From Demequina phytophila (GTDB taxonomy: Bacteria > Actinomycetota > Actinomycetes > Actinomycetales > Demequinaceae), in contig NZ_BBLW01000004.1 in the NCBI RefSeq assembly GCF_000971135.1, positions 62,001 to 126,000 on the forward strand: 64,000 nucleotides of DNA, in the 5' to 3' direction. A program made the position numbers and the translations under genes. The notes beneath the pieces are model-generated. The model was not told where the DNA came from, searched no databases, and saw only the letters and a program-made list of their open reading frames with translations. Shown in pieces: positions 43,960 to 53,180 of the stretch. How positions within the stretch are numbered: the stretch's first letter is position 1; the number at the start of each line of letters is the position of its first letter.

Positions 43960-44508
43960 ATGGCGACCAAGTCGAATCGCGGACCGGGTGCCGCGGCCGA
44001 GAACCGCGCGGCGCTCGTGGCGGCGGCGCGCGAGGTGTTCGCCGAGCAGGGCGTCGAGGGCCCCATCTCGGCGGTGGCGCGGCGCGCGGGCGTCGGTCAG
44101 GCGAGCCTGTACCGCCACTTCCCCTCGCGGGAGTCCCTCGCGTTCGCGGTGTTCGACGAGAACCTGGCGGAGATCGAGGCGCTCTCCGCGCGGCCGGGCA
44201 CCACGCTGCGCGACCTGATCCACCTGGTCACGCGCCAGCTCGAGGGCAACGCCGCCGTCATCACCTACTTCGCGCGCGAGGAGGACCCGGCGCTGCGCAC
44301 CCTCGAGGACCGCGTCGCGGCGACCCTCGCGCCGAAGGTCGCCACGGCGCACGAGGACGGCACCCTGGCGCCCGCGACCACGGTCGAGGACGTGGTCCTC
44401 GCGATCGGCATGATCGCCGCGCTGGTCGCGCGCGTGCCCGCGGACACGCGCCATGCGCGCGTCGAGGCGGCATGGGCGCTGCTCACGCGCGGGCTCGGCC
44501 CGGCCTGA
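43960..44508 (+). CDS. TetR-family transcriptional regulator
   Basis: About 182 aa. HTH: NRAALVAAAREVFAEQGVEG, PISAVARRAGVGQASLYRHFPSRESLAFAVF. A C-terminal ligand domain with helices around ITYFAREEDPALRTLEDRV follows. The ATG at 43960 fits the nearby -10 box; a longer upstream frame has no ribosome site. It is divergent from the SDR gene, which it probably controls together with itself. It converges with the LacI gene. Confidence 0.9.
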   Translation: MATKSNRGPGAAAENRAALVAAAREVFAEQGVEGPISAVARRAGVGQASLYRHFPSRESLAFAVFDENLAEIEALSARPGTTLRDLIHLVTRQLEGNAAVITYFAREEDPALRTLEDRVAATLAPKVATAHEDGTLAPATTVEDVVLAIGMIAALVARVPADTRHARVEAAWALLTRGLGPA

Positions 44509-44513
44509 CGGCC

Positions 44514-45554
44514 CTACGCGGACGCGCGCACCACCAGCTCGGTCGGCAGGATCAGCTCGCGCGGCACGGTGGTCTCCCCCGCGAGCAGCCTGATCAGCAT
44601 GTCGGCCATCTGCCAGCCCATCTCCCTCATCGGCTGGCGCACGGTGGTGAGCGGCACCCCCGTCGCGAGGGCTGCGGCGCTGTCGTCGAAGCCGACGATC
44701 GCGACGTCATCCGGGATCGCGATGCCACGGTCGCGCAGCACCGGCACCGCGCCGGAGGCCATGAGGTCGGAGGCGACGAACACGCCGTCCACCTGGTGGC
44801 GCGAGTCGAGGATCTCTCTCATCGCGGCCGCCCCGCCGAGCATGGTGAAGTCGCCGTCGACCACCGGCCCGGCCTCGACGCCGGCCGCGTCGAGCGCGCG
44901 GCGCCAGCCCTCGAGACGGTCGAGCGAGCCGCGCATGTTGAGCGGGCCCGCGATCGTGGCGATGCGGCGGCAGCCGCGCTCGATCAGGTGACGCGTCGCG
45001 GTCTCGGCGCCTGTCACGTTGTCGACGTCCACCACGTACGCGTCGAGTCCGGGGACCGCCGAGCGGCCACCGAAGACCACGGGCAGCGTCTCGGTGATGC
45101 GCTTGAGGAACCGGTCCGACGTGTGGTGCGACACCACGAGCGCGCCGTCCACGGCGCCGCCGCCGAGGTAGCGCATGGTCTTCCCCGACGGGTCGTTGTT
45201 CGCGACCATGAGGTTGAGCACGTAGTCGCTGTCCTCGAGCCGGGCGTCGATGCCCGCCACGATGTCCGCGAAGAACAGGTCGCCGAAGAAACGCGTGACG
45301 TCCTCGGGCGCGACCAGGGCGATCGCCTGCGACTGGTGGCTGGCGAGCGATCGCGCGGCGCGGTTGGGGACGTAGCCGAGCTCCTCGACGGCGCGGCGCA
45401 CCGCCTCCGCGATGGGCGTCGACACCGACGTCGAGCCGTTCACCACGCGCGACACGGTCGCGCGCGAGACACCTGCACGCGCGGCGACGAGCTCGAGCGT
45501 GGGTGCCGGGTGCCGCCCCGGGGCGGTCACGCTGGGATCCTCATCGACGGGCAT
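44514..45554 (-). CDS. LacI-family regulator of the sugar ABC operon
   Basis: About 346 aa. HTH and hinge: LELVAARAGVSRATVSRVVN, GYVPNRAARSLASHQS. The periplasmic-binding-like core contains IVGFDDSAAALATGVPLTTVRQP. It is the last gene of the transport operon, so it can repress itself. Two operators GAGAGCGCTCTC upstream of the binding-protein gene match the LacI/CebR type. The inducer is probably the transported oligosaccharide or a derivative. Confidence 0.93.
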   Translation of the reverse strand: MPVDEDPSVTAPGRHPAPTLELVAARAGVSRATVSRVVNGSTSVSTPIAEAVRRAVEELGYVPNRAARSLASHQSQAIALVAPEDVTRFFGDLFFADIVAGIDARLEDSDYVLNLMVANNDPSGKTMRYLGGGAVDGALVVSHHTSDRFLKRITETLPVVFGGRSAVPGLDAYVVDVDNVTGAETATRHLIERGCRRIATIAGPLNMRGSLDRLEGWRRALDAAGVEAGPVVDGDFTMLGGAAAMREILDSRHQVDGVFVASDLMASGAVPVLRDRGIAIPDDVAIVGFDDSAAALATGVPLTTVRQPMREMGWQMADMLIRLLAGETTVPRELILPTELVVRASA

Positions 45555-45610
45555 GGGACCATCCTTGCGGAGAGGGGCCCATGCCCGCCAACGGCGCGCG
45601 GCATCGCCGC

Positions 45611-46489
45611 TTAGCCCTTCACCGCCCCCGCCATGATGCCGGAGACCAGCTGCCGTCCGGCGAACATGAACAGGAGCAGCAGCGGCACCGTTGCCAGCAG
45701 CACACCCGCAAGCACGAGCGAGTAGTCGACGAAGTAGTTCGCCTGGAGGATCGACAGCGACACCGGGAGCGTCGGGTTCTGCGAGTCGAGCACGATGTAC
45801 GGCCACATGAAGTTGTTCCAGCTGGTCACGAAGGTGAACAGGAACAGCATCGCGGCGGCCGGGCGCGCGGCCGGGAGGCCCACGTGCCAGAACGTGCGGA
45901 TCATCGAGCAGCCGTCGACGCGCGCCGCCTCGATGAGCTCGGTCGGCAGCGACTGCGAGATGTACTGCGTCATCCAGAACACGCCGAACGCCGTGACGAG
46001 GCCGGGGATGATGACCGCACCGATCGAGCCGGTCCAGCCGAAGCGCTGCATGAGGATGTACAGCGGCACGATCCCGAGCTGCACGGGGACCGCCATGGTC
46101 GCGACCACCGCGACGAGCAGCGGGCCGGAGCCCTTGAAGCGGAGCTTCGCGAACGCGTAGCCGGCGAGCGTCGACAGCACCACGGTCGAGACGGCCATGG
46201 TGGTGGAGACGATGATCGAGTTGCTCAGCGCCTTCCAGAAGTTGACCGCCGGGTTGTTGATCACCGTGGCCGCGTTGGCGAGGAAGTTGCCGCCGGGGAA
46301 CCACGACATGTGGGGGTCGTTGATGGTGAAGCGGTCGCCGGAGGCGATGAGGAACGACCAGTAGAACGGGAAGATCGACGCGATGAGGAACACCGCGAGC
46401 GATGCGTAGACGAACCAGCCGGGTCGCATGGTGGAGACGGCGGCGGCCCCCGTCTTCTTGCGGGTGAGGGGGTTGGTGATGGTGGTCAC
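45611..46489 (-). CDS. Sugar ABC transporter permease (MalG type, CUT1)
   Basis: About 292 aa, six membrane segments. EAA loop ELIEAARVDGCSMIRTFWHVGLP (from the family pattern EAA-x3-G), preceded by AVPVQLGIVPLYILMQRFG. It forms the CUT1 channel with the other permease. GTG start overlapping the upstream stop by 4 bp (GTGA). The ATPase is not in the operon, so a shared MsiK-type ATPase elsewhere is expected, as in Streptomyces. Confidence 0.93.
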   Translation of the reverse strand: MTTITNPLTRKKTGAAAVSTMRPGWFVYASLAVFLIASIFPFYWSFLIASGDRFTINDPHMSWFPGGNFLANAATVINNPAVNFWKALSNSIIVSTTMAVSTVVLSTLAGYAFAKLRFKGSGPLLVAVVATMAVPVQLGIVPLYILMQRFGWTGSIGAVIIPGLVTAFGVFWMTQYISQSLPTELIEAARVDGCSMIRTFWHVGLPAARPAAAMLFLFTFVTSWNNFMWPYIVLDSQNPTLPVSLSILQANYFVDYSLVLAGVLLATVPLLLLFMFAGRQLVSGIMAGAVKG

Positions 46490-47493
46490 TTCTTCACCTT
46501 CTTGACCTTCTTCGCCTTCGCGGCGGTGTCGCCCGCGATGAAGCGCTGCGTCACCACGAAGTTGAGCAGGCCGAAGGCGACGATGATGATGAACAGGATC
46601 CACGCGACCGCGGCGGCACGGCCGAAGTCGAAGTCGACCCAGCCCATGTTGTAGAGGTACAGCGTGATGGTCTCCCACTGATGGTTCGAGCCACCCTGGC
46701 CGTTCGTGTCGTACATGCGCGGCTCGTCGAAGATCTGCAGGCCGCCGATGGTCGACGTGATGATGACGAAGATCATGGTGGGGCGGATCTGCGGGAGCGT
46801 GACGGAGAAGAACCGTCGCAGCGTGCCGGCGCCGTCGATCGCGGCGGCCTCGTAGAGGTCGCGCGGGATGGCCTGCATGGCCGCGAGGAGGATGAGGGCG
46901 TTGTAGCCCGTCCAGCGGAAGTTGACCATGGTCGCGATCGCGAAGTGGCTCGGGACGACGTCCACGTGCCACGCGATCGGCGCGATGCCCAGGTCGCCCA
47001 GCACGCCGTTGATGAGGCCGTACTTGTCGCCGAACATGTTGGAGAAGATAAGCGCGACCGCGACGGGCGCGACCACGTAGGGCAGCAGCACGCCCATCCG
47101 CCAGAACGTCTTGGCACGGATGTTCTTGTCCAGCATCGCGGCGATGAAGGTGGCGATGATGATCTGCGGCACCGAGGACAGCACGAAGATCGAGAACGTG
47201 TTGCGCAGCGACAGCCAGAACTCGCGGTCCTGCAGCACGAAGGCGAAGTTGTCGAAGCCGGTCATGGTGCCGGTGTTGCGCACCAGGTCCCAGTCCTGGA
47301 AGGAGATGAACGCCGTGTACACGATCGGGAACAGTCCGACGATGGCGAACACGATCCAGAAGGGGGCGATGTAGAGGTACGGCGAGAGCTTGACGTCCCA
47401 GCGCCCGAGGCGCTGACGCCATGTGAGAGGGGCGCGCCCGCGCGGCGGCTGGGGGGCGATCGGGGCCTCGGTCTGAGGCTGCGTGGTGGTCAT
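46486..47493 (-). CDS. Sugar ABC transporter permease (MalF type, CUT1)
   Basis: About 335 aa, six membrane segments after a 30-residue cytoplasmic Pro-rich N-terminus. EAA loop DLYEAAAIDGAGTLRRFFSVTLPQI is intact. The C-terminus ends in a lysine-rich tail (KAKKVKKVKK), unusual for the family. ATG chosen with AGAGGAT upstream, at the first residue that aligns with CUT1 N-termini. A hairpin separates it from the binding-protein gene. Confidence 0.93.
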   Translation of the reverse strand: MTTTQPQTEAPIAPQPPRGRAPLTWRQRLGRWDVKLSPYLYIAPFWIVFAIVGLFPIVYTAFISFQDWDLVRNTGTMTGFDNFAFVLQDREFWLSLRNTFSIFVLSSVPQIIIATFIAAMLDKNIRAKTFWRMGVLLPYVVAPVAVALIFSNMFGDKYGLINGVLGDLGIAPIAWHVDVVPSHFAIATMVNFRWTGYNALILLAAMQAIPRDLYEAAAIDGAGTLRRFFSVTLPQIRPTMIFVIITSTIGGLQIFDEPRMYDTNGQGGSNHQWETITLYLYNMGWVDFDFGRAAAVAWILFIIIVAFGLLNFVVTQRFIAGDTAAKAKKVKKVKK

Positions 47494-47530
47494 GCGGTGG
47501 ATCCTCTGGTGATGACGATGCGGGTGACGG

Positions 47531-47562
47531 GTGCGGGCCGCCCCCGAGGGAGCGGCCCGCAC
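47531..47562 (-). terminator. Intercistronic hairpin between binding protein and permease
   Basis: 11-bp stem GTGCGGGCCGC with a 10-nt loop in the 80-bp gap. Such hairpins usually stabilise or partly terminate the upstream mRNA so the binding protein is made in excess over the permeases. Confidence 0.65.
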
Positions 47563-47573
47563 CGTTCAGCGTG

Positions 47574-48905
47574 TTAGCCGATCGCCTGCACGTCGGCCTC
47601 GAACTGGGCCCACGAGTCCGCGGCGTTCATGGTGCCCTCGTCGACGCGGCGCAGCGCGTTGACCATGGCGTCGTTCACCTGGAAGTAGTGCGAACCCTTG
47701 TAGGGCGACACCGCGACCGCGGCGGCACGCTCGGCGTAGATCTCACCGGCCGGCGCGTCGTTGAAGAACGCACGGGTGTAGCTCTGCACGGCGTCGGAGG
47801 CCGCGGCGTCGGGCGAGCTCGGGAAGGCGCCGACGTTCTCGAACGCCTTGGCCTGCTGCTCGGGGGCCGTGAGCCACGCGGCGAACTCGGTCGCCGCCTC
47901 GACGTTGGCACCGGAGGCCGGGACGGTCAGGTACGAGCCGCCCCAGTTGCCGCCGCCGTTCGGGAACGCGTTGGCGATGTCCCAGTTGCCGTCGGGGGCG
48001 TTGCCCTCGATGACGCCGAGGAACCACGCGGGGCACAGCGTCACGGCGTAGTCGCCGTTGGCCATGCCGGCCGCCCAGTCGTCGCCCCACTGCTGGAGGC
48101 CGGCCGAGAGGCCCGACTCCGACGCGGCGGTGAGCTGGTCGTAGACCGCCTTCACGTCGGGGTTGTCCAGCGCGACGATCTCGTCGGTGGCCGGGTCCTC
48201 GTAGGGAGCCTCGAGCTGGCCGATCATGCCCTGCAGCACGGCGGCGTTCTCCTCGTAGAAGCCCTTACCGGTGGCGTCGGTGTACTGCTGGCCGAGGTCG
48301 AAGAACTTGCTCCAGTCGCCGTCGATCGCGGAGGCGACCTCGGCCGGGTCGGTCGGGAGGCCGGCGGCCTCAAAGGCGTCGACGTTGTAGCAGATCGCCT
48401 CGGGGCCGATGTCGGTGCCGTACGCGATGAGGCGGCCGTCGGCGTCGGTGGCGGCCTGGACCTTCCAGTCGAGCCAGTTGCCGTCGAGCTCCGGGTTGGT
48501 GAGGTCCGCGAGCATGTCCGAGTACTGCATGGCCTCGGGCAGCCAGTCGACCTCGATCGCCTCGACGTCAGCGAGGCCACCTGGGCCGAGCTTCGTGAAG
48601 AAGTTCTCGCGGGCGGTGTTCGAGGTGTCGGCGACGTTGTAGACGATCGTGACGTTCGGGTGCAGCTCCTCGTACTCCGCGATGAGGTCGTACGCGTAGT
48701 CCGCGCCGCCCTCGGACTCGGCCGAGTAGCCGAACTGGTTGAACGTCGCGAGGGTCAGGGTGACGGGCTCGTCGCCGCTGCCGCCGGCCGCGGCCGAGTT
48801 CGAGGACTCGGGCTCGCTCGACGAGCCGCAGCCCGCGAGCGCGATGGCAAGGGTCGCGGCTCCCGCGGCGAACCCGAACGTGGTCTTGCGTCGTGAGAGG
48901 CTCAC
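47574..48905 (-). CDS. Sugar ABC transporter substrate-binding lipoprotein
   Basis: About 443 aa. The N-terminus is SLSRRKTTFGFAAG followed by lipobox ALAGC, and the mature part is a family 1 solute-binding protein (LTLATFNQFGYSAESEGG, ELHPNVTIVYNVADT, GGSYLTVPASGANVEAATEFAAW). It presents a sugar, probably an oligosaccharide, to the CUT1 permeases. GTG chosen because AAAGGAG lies upstream and the lipoprotein signal starts there. Transcription is controlled by two LacI operators in the leader. Confidence 0.93.
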   Translation of the reverse strand: MSLSRRKTTFGFAAGAATLAIALAGCGSSSEPESSNSAAAGGSGDEPVTLTLATFNQFGYSAESEGGADYAYDLIAEYEELHPNVTIVYNVADTSNTARENFFTKLGPGGLADVEAIEVDWLPEAMQYSDMLADLTNPELDGNWLDWKVQAATDADGRLIAYGTDIGPEAICYNVDAFEAAGLPTDPAEVASAIDGDWSKFFDLGQQYTDATGKGFYEENAAVLQGMIGQLEAPYEDPATDEIVALDNPDVKAVYDQLTAASESGLSAGLQQWGDDWAAGMANGDYAVTLCPAWFLGVIEGNAPDGNWDIANAFPNGGGNWGGSYLTVPASGANVEAATEFAAWLTAPEQQAKAFENVGAFPSSPDAAASDAVQSYTRAFFNDAPAGEIYAERAAAVAVSPYKGSHYFQVNDAMVNALRRVDEGTMNAADSWAQFEADVQAIG

Positions 48906-48948
48906 GTTCACTCCTTTGTGTGTGTCCGTACTGCTGTGCGGTGACCGT

Positions 48949-49020
48949 GAGAGCGCTCTCGTTGTGAGAGCGCTCTCTCGCATCGCGATCAACGTATTGC
49001 CCACCCCGGGACGCTGTCAA
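48949..49020 (-). promoter_or_regulatory. Sugar ABC promoter with two LacI-family operators
   Basis: Minus strand: TTGACA (49020-49015), 18 nt, TACGTT (48996-48991), then two perfect GAGAGCGCTCTC palindromes at 48966-48977 and 48949-48960. The operators lie just downstream of the predicted start, 17 bp centre to centre. A GTTTCG...CGAAAC inverted repeat further upstream (49024-49058) may be an activator site. The rest of the 48906-49163 gap holds one GGACGATGC word. Confidence 0.85.
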
Positions 49021-49163
49021 ACCGTTTCGACCGCGCGTGACACTTTCGTGGCCGAAACGTTACGAATCGAGAACGGGCGGGTGCGGAGGGACGATGCTCG
49101 GGTCACCGGATCGTGACGTCTCGACCCTTGCGAGGGGCCGGCTCGCACGGCCATGATCACCCT

Positions 49164-49583
49164 GTGAGGACTCTCCTAGCAGGAGTGACGCTGGTAGCGG
49201 TCGCGGCGTGCGCGGCGTGCGCGGGGCCCGCGCACCAGGACATCGACGCGCCCGACAGCCCCGTCGCCCGCTACGACTGGGACCCGCGCGACGGCGGGAT
49301 GGCGGCGTTGCTCGAGGGCGAGCTGCGCCTCGAGGGCGACTGCCTCTACGTGGGCGAGGCCGTCGCGGCCTTCCCCCGATCGCTCGCGACATGGGACTCC
49401 CGACCCCAGTACCTGTCCTACGGGGGAGCGACCTACGCCGTCGGGGACACCGTCTCCGCCGGCGGTGGGTTCGTCGACGCGACCACCGCGGAGGACGTGG
49501 TGGTCCCGGACGGCTGCGTGCTCAACGAGTGGAACGAGGTCTTCCTGGTCCAGGACGAGGACCTCGAGCCGTACGCCGGCTGA
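49164..49583 (+). CDS. Small lipoprotein, unknown function
   Basis: About 139 aa. GTG start, hydrophobic segment LLAGVTLVAVAAC with overlapping lipobox cysteines (AAC, then CAAC), and an acidic mature part with two more cysteines (GDCLYVGEAVAAF, DGCVLNEWNEVFLV) that may form a disulfide. The mature domain is beta-rich. I do not recognise a family. CATGAT lies 6 nt before the GTG, a possible leaderless -10. It converges with mnmA. Confidence 0.7.
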   Translation: MRTLLAGVTLVAVAACAACAGPAHQDIDAPDSPVARYDWDPRDGGMAALLEGELRLEGDCLYVGEAVAAFPRSLATWDSRPQYLSYGGATYAVGDTVSAGGGFVDATTAEDVVVPDGCVLNEWNEVFLVQDEDLEPYAG

Positions 49584-49597
49584 CGGGTCGGCCGCCG

Positions 49598-50674
49598 CTA
49601 CCGCGCGAGGGTCGCCTGGCCCAGCACGCGGGATCCCTGGTAGATCACCAGCGACTGACCCGCGGCGACCCCGCGCATCGGCTCCTCGAGCGCGACGGTA
49701 ACCCGCGCATCGTCCCTCCGGACGGTGGCGGGGACGGGCGCGCCGTGCGCGCGGACCTGCACCTCGACCGGCGTCTCGTCCGCGGCGGGGACGTCCGGCG
49801 CGAGCCACACGACCTGCTCCCCCATCAAGGTGCGCACGCTCAGCAGCGTCTCCGGGCCGACGGTCACCACGTTGCGCGCGGTGTCGACGCCGGTGACGTA
49901 GCGCGGGGCGCCGTCCGCCGCCGGGCGCGGCAGGCGCAGGCCCTTGCGCTGGCCCACGGTGAAGGCGTACGCGCCCTCGTGCCCGCCCACGACCTCGCCG
50001 TTCTCGTCCACGATGTCGCCGGGCCGCTCCCCCAGCTCGCGCGCGAGGAAGCCCTTGGTGTCGCCGTCGGCGACGAAGCAGATGTCGTACGAGTCGGGCT
50101 TGTTCGACACGCCGAGCCCGCGCGCGACGGCCTCCGCACGGACCTCCGCCTTGGAGGCGACGGTGCCGAGCGGGAACATCGCGCGCGCCAGACGGTCCGC
50201 GCCCATCACCGCGAGCACGTAGCTCTGGTCCTTGGCGGCGTCCGCGGCGCGGTGGAGCTCCCTCACGCCGTCCTCGCGCAGGTCGATCCGCGCGTAGTGG
50301 CCGGTGCAGACCGCGTCGAAGCCGAGCGCGATGCCGCGCTCGAGCAGGGTGTCGAACTTGATGTGCTCGTTGCAGCGCACGCACGGGTTCGGGGTGCGAC
50401 CGGCGGCGTACTCCGAGAGGAAGTCGGCGACCACGGTGTCGTGGAACTCGTCGGACAGGTCCCACACGTAGTACGGGATGCCGAGACGGTCGGCCGCACG
50501 CGCGGCGTCGTTCGCGTCCTCGAGGCTGCAGCAGCCGCGCGAGCCGTTGCGGTGCTCCGCTCGGCTGCGGGACAGCGCCATGTGCACGCCCACCACGTCG
50601 TGGCCCGCGTCCTTCGCGCGCGCGGCCGCGACGGCGGAGTCGACCCCGCCGGACAGGGCGGCGAGCACGCGCAT
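49598..50674 (-). CDS. mnmA: tRNA-specific 2-thiouridylase
   Basis: About 358 aa. MnmA makes 2-thiouridine at wobble U34. PP-loop [15 protein letters not shown] near 5-19, catalytic cysteines in TPNPCVRCN (98 and 101) and the second in [11 protein letters not shown] near 195, with [13 protein letters not shown] and a final beta domain. It uses sulfur from a cysteine desulfurase; one is encoded on the same strand at 58.6 kb. AGGAGG precedes the ATG, and TACACT further upstream is a candidate -10. A GGACGATGC word occurs in the region coding for the C-terminal domain. Confidence 0.96.
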   Translation of the reverse strand: MRVLAALSGGVDSAVAAARAKDAGHDVVGVHMALSRSRAEHRNGSRGCCSLEDANDAARAADRLGIPYYVWDLSDEFHDTVVADFLSEYAAGRTPNPCVRCNEHIKFDTLLERGIALGFDAVCTGHYARIDLREDGVRELHRAADAAKDQSYVLAVMGADRLARAMFPLGTVASKAEVRAEAVARGLGVSNKPDSYDICFVADGDTKGFLARELGERPGDIVDENGEVVGGHEGAYAFTVGQRKGLRLPRPAADGAPRYVTGVDTARNVVTVGPETLLSVRTLMGEQVVWLAPDVPAADETPVEVQVRAHGAPVPATVRRDDARVTVALEEPMRGVAAGQSLVIYQGSRVLGQATLAR

Positions 50675-50751
50675 GGGGGACCTCCTGGGATGGGACCCGA
50701 CAAGTGTACGAGGCCGCCCGGCGCGGGACGATGCGGCGGCCGGGACCGCGG

Positions 50752-51534
50752 TCAGCGGCGGCCGATGCGCCGCTCGAGCTCCGCCACGTCCCGCGCGACG
50801 GCGTGGACGAGGGTCGCCCGCCGGTCCTCGTCGGCGCGGTCGGTCGTGAAGGTCACGGCGATCGCGGCGACCGGCCAACCCGTGTGGTCGCGCACCGCGA
50901 CGGCGACCGAGGACAGGCCCGGCGTCACATCGCCGTCCTCACGGGCATGGCCACGCGCCCGCGTGTCGCGGATGAGCGCCTTGAGCTCGCGGTACGACCG
51001 CGGGGAGCCCTCCGGCGCCGCCGCGAAGGCGGCCCGTCCCGGGAACGTCGCGCGGATCTGGGCGTCGGGCAACGCCCCGAGCATCGCGCGGCCCGTCGCG
51101 GTCGCGAGCGCGGGCAGGCGCACGCCCACGTCGGTGACCAGCGTGGGCCGCCGCGGCGCCCGCTCCTCGACCAGGTAGACCACGTCGCGGCCCTCGAGGA
51201 CCGCCAGGTGCGCGGACTCGCCCACGCGGTCGACGAGCCCGGCGAGCACGGGCGCACCCAGGCGGGTGAGCGGCTGCTGACGCGCGTAGCCCGATCCGAG
51301 CTCGTGCGCCGCGACGCCGAGGCCGTACCGGGACTCCTCCGGGAGGTGGACCACGTAGCCGTGGTCGATCATCGCGGCAAGCTGCCGGTACAGCGAGGCG
51401 CGCGGGATGCCCAGCGCGGTCGCGAGCGCGCCCGCCGAGACGGGGCCCCGCTGGCGGCCCAGGTGCGTGAGGATCGCGAGCGCCTGGTCGACGGCCGGCG
51501 CGGACGGGCGGGGCAGCGCAGAGGTTTCCGACAC
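50752..51534 (-). CDS. IclR-family regulator of the hut operon
   Basis: 260 aa. Winged [45 protein letters not shown], then the IclR ligand domain ([51 protein letters not shown]). GTG start chosen because it starts the recognisable domain. It is divergent from hutH with a 16-bp palindrome between, so it probably controls histidine degradation. Urocanate or histidine is the likely effector by analogy with other Hut regulators. Confidence 0.9.
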   Translation of the reverse strand: MSETSALPRPSAPAVDQALAILTHLGRQRGPVSAGALATALGIPRASLYRQLAAMIDHGYVVHLPEESRYGLGVAAHELGSGYARQQPLTRLGAPVLAGLVDRVGESAHLAVLEGRDVVYLVEERAPRRPTLVTDVGVRLPALATATGRAMLGALPDAQIRATFPGRAAFAAAPEGSPRSYRELKALIRDTRARGHAREDGDVTPGLSSVAVAVRDHTGWPVAAIAVTFTTDRADEDRRATLVHAVARDVAELERRIGRR

Positions 51535-51541
51535 GTCACCA

Positions 51542-51557
51542 GTCTCACATATGAGAC
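51542..51557. promoter_or_regulatory. 16-bp palindrome between IclR regulator and hutH
   Basis: GTCTCA-CATA-TGAGAC, perfect 6-bp arms, 7 bp upstream of the IclR start. It also overlaps a candidate -10 (GAGACT) of the regulator. Probable IclR binding site for both directions. Confidence 0.6.
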
Positions 51558-51611
51558 ACGACCCTCACTCTGCGGGCCCCGAGCGCACGGCTCCGGCTCT
51601 TTCATGGAGCC

Positions 51612-53171
51612 ATGACCCTCGCCACCCACGTCGCCGCCGTCACTCTCGGCACCGGCGCGCCCACCCCCGCCGAGGTGGTCGCGATCGCACGCGATGACGC
51701 CCGCATCGTCCTCGACCCCGCCGCGCTCGACTCCATGGCGGCCAGCCGCGCGGTCATCGAGTCGCTCGCCGCCGACCCGCAGCCGCACTACGGGGTCTCG
51801 ACCGGATTCGGTGCGCTCGCCACCACGTTCATCGACCGCGACCGCCGCGCGCAGCTCCAGCAGAGCCTGGTCCGCTCCCATGCCGCCGGCACGGGCCCCG
51901 AGGTCGAGCGGGAGGTGGTCCGCGCCCTCGCGACGCTGCGCCTGTCGACGCTGCTCACGGGCCGCACCGGCGCCCGCCCTCAGGTCGCGGAGACCTACGC
52001 GGCGATGCTCGACGCGGGCATCACCCCGGTGGTGCATGAGTACGGCTCGCTCGGCTGCAGCGGTGATCTGGCGCCGCTGTCCCACGTGGCGCTGGCCGTC
52101 ATCGGCGAGGGTCCGGTGCGCGACGCGACGGGCACCCTGATGAACGCGGCGGAGGCGCTCGCCGCCGCCGGCATCACGCCGGTCGCGCTCGAGGAGAAGG
52201 AGGGCCTGGCCCTCATCAACGGCACGGACGGCATGCTCGGGCAGCTGATCCTCGCGCTCGCCGACCTCGACCGCCTGGTCACCACGGCGGACATCACGGC
52301 GGCGATGAGCGTCGAGGCGCTGCTGGGGTCCGACTCCCCGTTCGCGGCCGACCTCCAAGCGCTGCGTCCGCACCCGGGCATCGCCGACGCCGCGGCGAAC
52401 ATGCGCCGCGTCCTGGCAGGCTCGCCGGTCGTCGCCAGCCACCAGGGTCCCGGATGCACGCGCGTCCAGGACGCGTACTCGCTGCGCTGCGCCCCCCAGG
52501 TCGCCGGCGCGGTGCGCGACACCATGGCCCACGCGCGACTGGTCGCCTCGCGCGAGCTGGCCGCCGCCGTCGACAACCCGGTGGTCACCCCCGACGGCCG
52601 CGTCGAGTCCAACGGGTCGTTCCACGGCGCTCCCGTCGCGTACGTCCTCGACTTCCTCGCCATCGCGGTGGCGGACCTCTCCAGCATGTCCGAACGCCGG
52701 ATCGACCGCCTGCTCGACCCCGCCCGGAACCACGGGCTGCCGCCGTTCCTCGCGCACGAGGTCGGCGTGGACTCCGGGCTGATGATCGCCCAGTACACGG
52801 CCGCGGGCATCGTGTCCGAGCTCAAGCGCCTCGCCGCGCCCGCGTCCGTGGACTCGATCCCGTCCTCGGCGATGCAGGAGGACCACGTGTCGATGGGCTG
52901 GCATGCGGCCCGCAAGCTGCGTGCCGCGATCGACGGGTTGGCGCGCGTGCTCGGGATCGAACTGCTCGCCGCCTCGCGCGGCCTCGCGCTGCGCGCGCCG
53001 CTCACGCCCGCGGTGGCCACCGGTGCCGCGGCCGCCCTCGTCGCGGAGGTCGCCCGGCCGGGCGCCGACCGCTTCCTCGCCCCCGAGGTGGAGGCCGCCG
53101 GCGCGGCCGTCCGCTCGGGCGACGTCGTCCGCGCGGTCGAGGACCGCATCGGCCCGCTCCACCACGCGTAA
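51612..53171 (+). CDS. hutH: Histidine ammonia-lyase
   Basis: 519 aa. HutH deaminates histidine to urocanate with the autocatalytic MIO group. The MIO tripeptide is Cys-Ser-Gly near residues 149-151 (GSLGCSGDLAPLSH), a form seen in actinobacterial enzymes and not the textbook Ala-Ser-Gly. YGVSTGFGALA near 58 and SSAMQEDHVSMG are further signatures. GGAG precedes the ATG. First gene of hutH-hutU-M20-hutF-hutI. A reverse-strand GGACGATGC word lies near its start. Confidence 0.96.
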   Translation: MTLATHVAAVTLGTGAPTPAEVVAIARDDARIVLDPAALDSMAASRAVIESLAADPQPHYGVSTGFGALATTFIDRDRRAQLQQSLVRSHAAGTGPEVEREVVRALATLRLSTLLTGRTGARPQVAETYAAMLDAGITPVVHEYGSLGCSGDLAPLSHVALAVIGEGPVRDATGTLMNAAEALAAAGITPVALEEKEGLALINGTDGMLGQLILALADLDRLVTTADITAAMSVEALLGSDSPFAADLQALRPHPGIADAAANMRRVLAGSPVVASHQGPGCTRVQDAYSLRCAPQVAGAVRDTMAHARLVASRELAAAVDNPVVTPDGRVESNGSFHGAPVAYVLDFLAIAVADLSSMSERRIDRLLDPARNHGLPPFLAHEVGVDSGLMIAQYTAAGIVSELKRLAAPASVDSIPSSAMQEDHVSMGWHAARKLRAAIDGLARVLGIELLAASRGLALRAPLTPAVATGAAAALVAEVARPGADRFLAPEVEAAGAAVRSGDVVRAVEDRIGPLHHA

Positions 53172-53180
53172 GGAACCCTG

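Noticed and set aside
52046..52066. Cys in place of Ala in the HutH MIO motif as a sign of an inactive enzyme
   Set aside because: GCSGDLAPLSH is, to my knowledge, the usual form in actinobacterial histidine ammonia-lyases, and the operon is intact.
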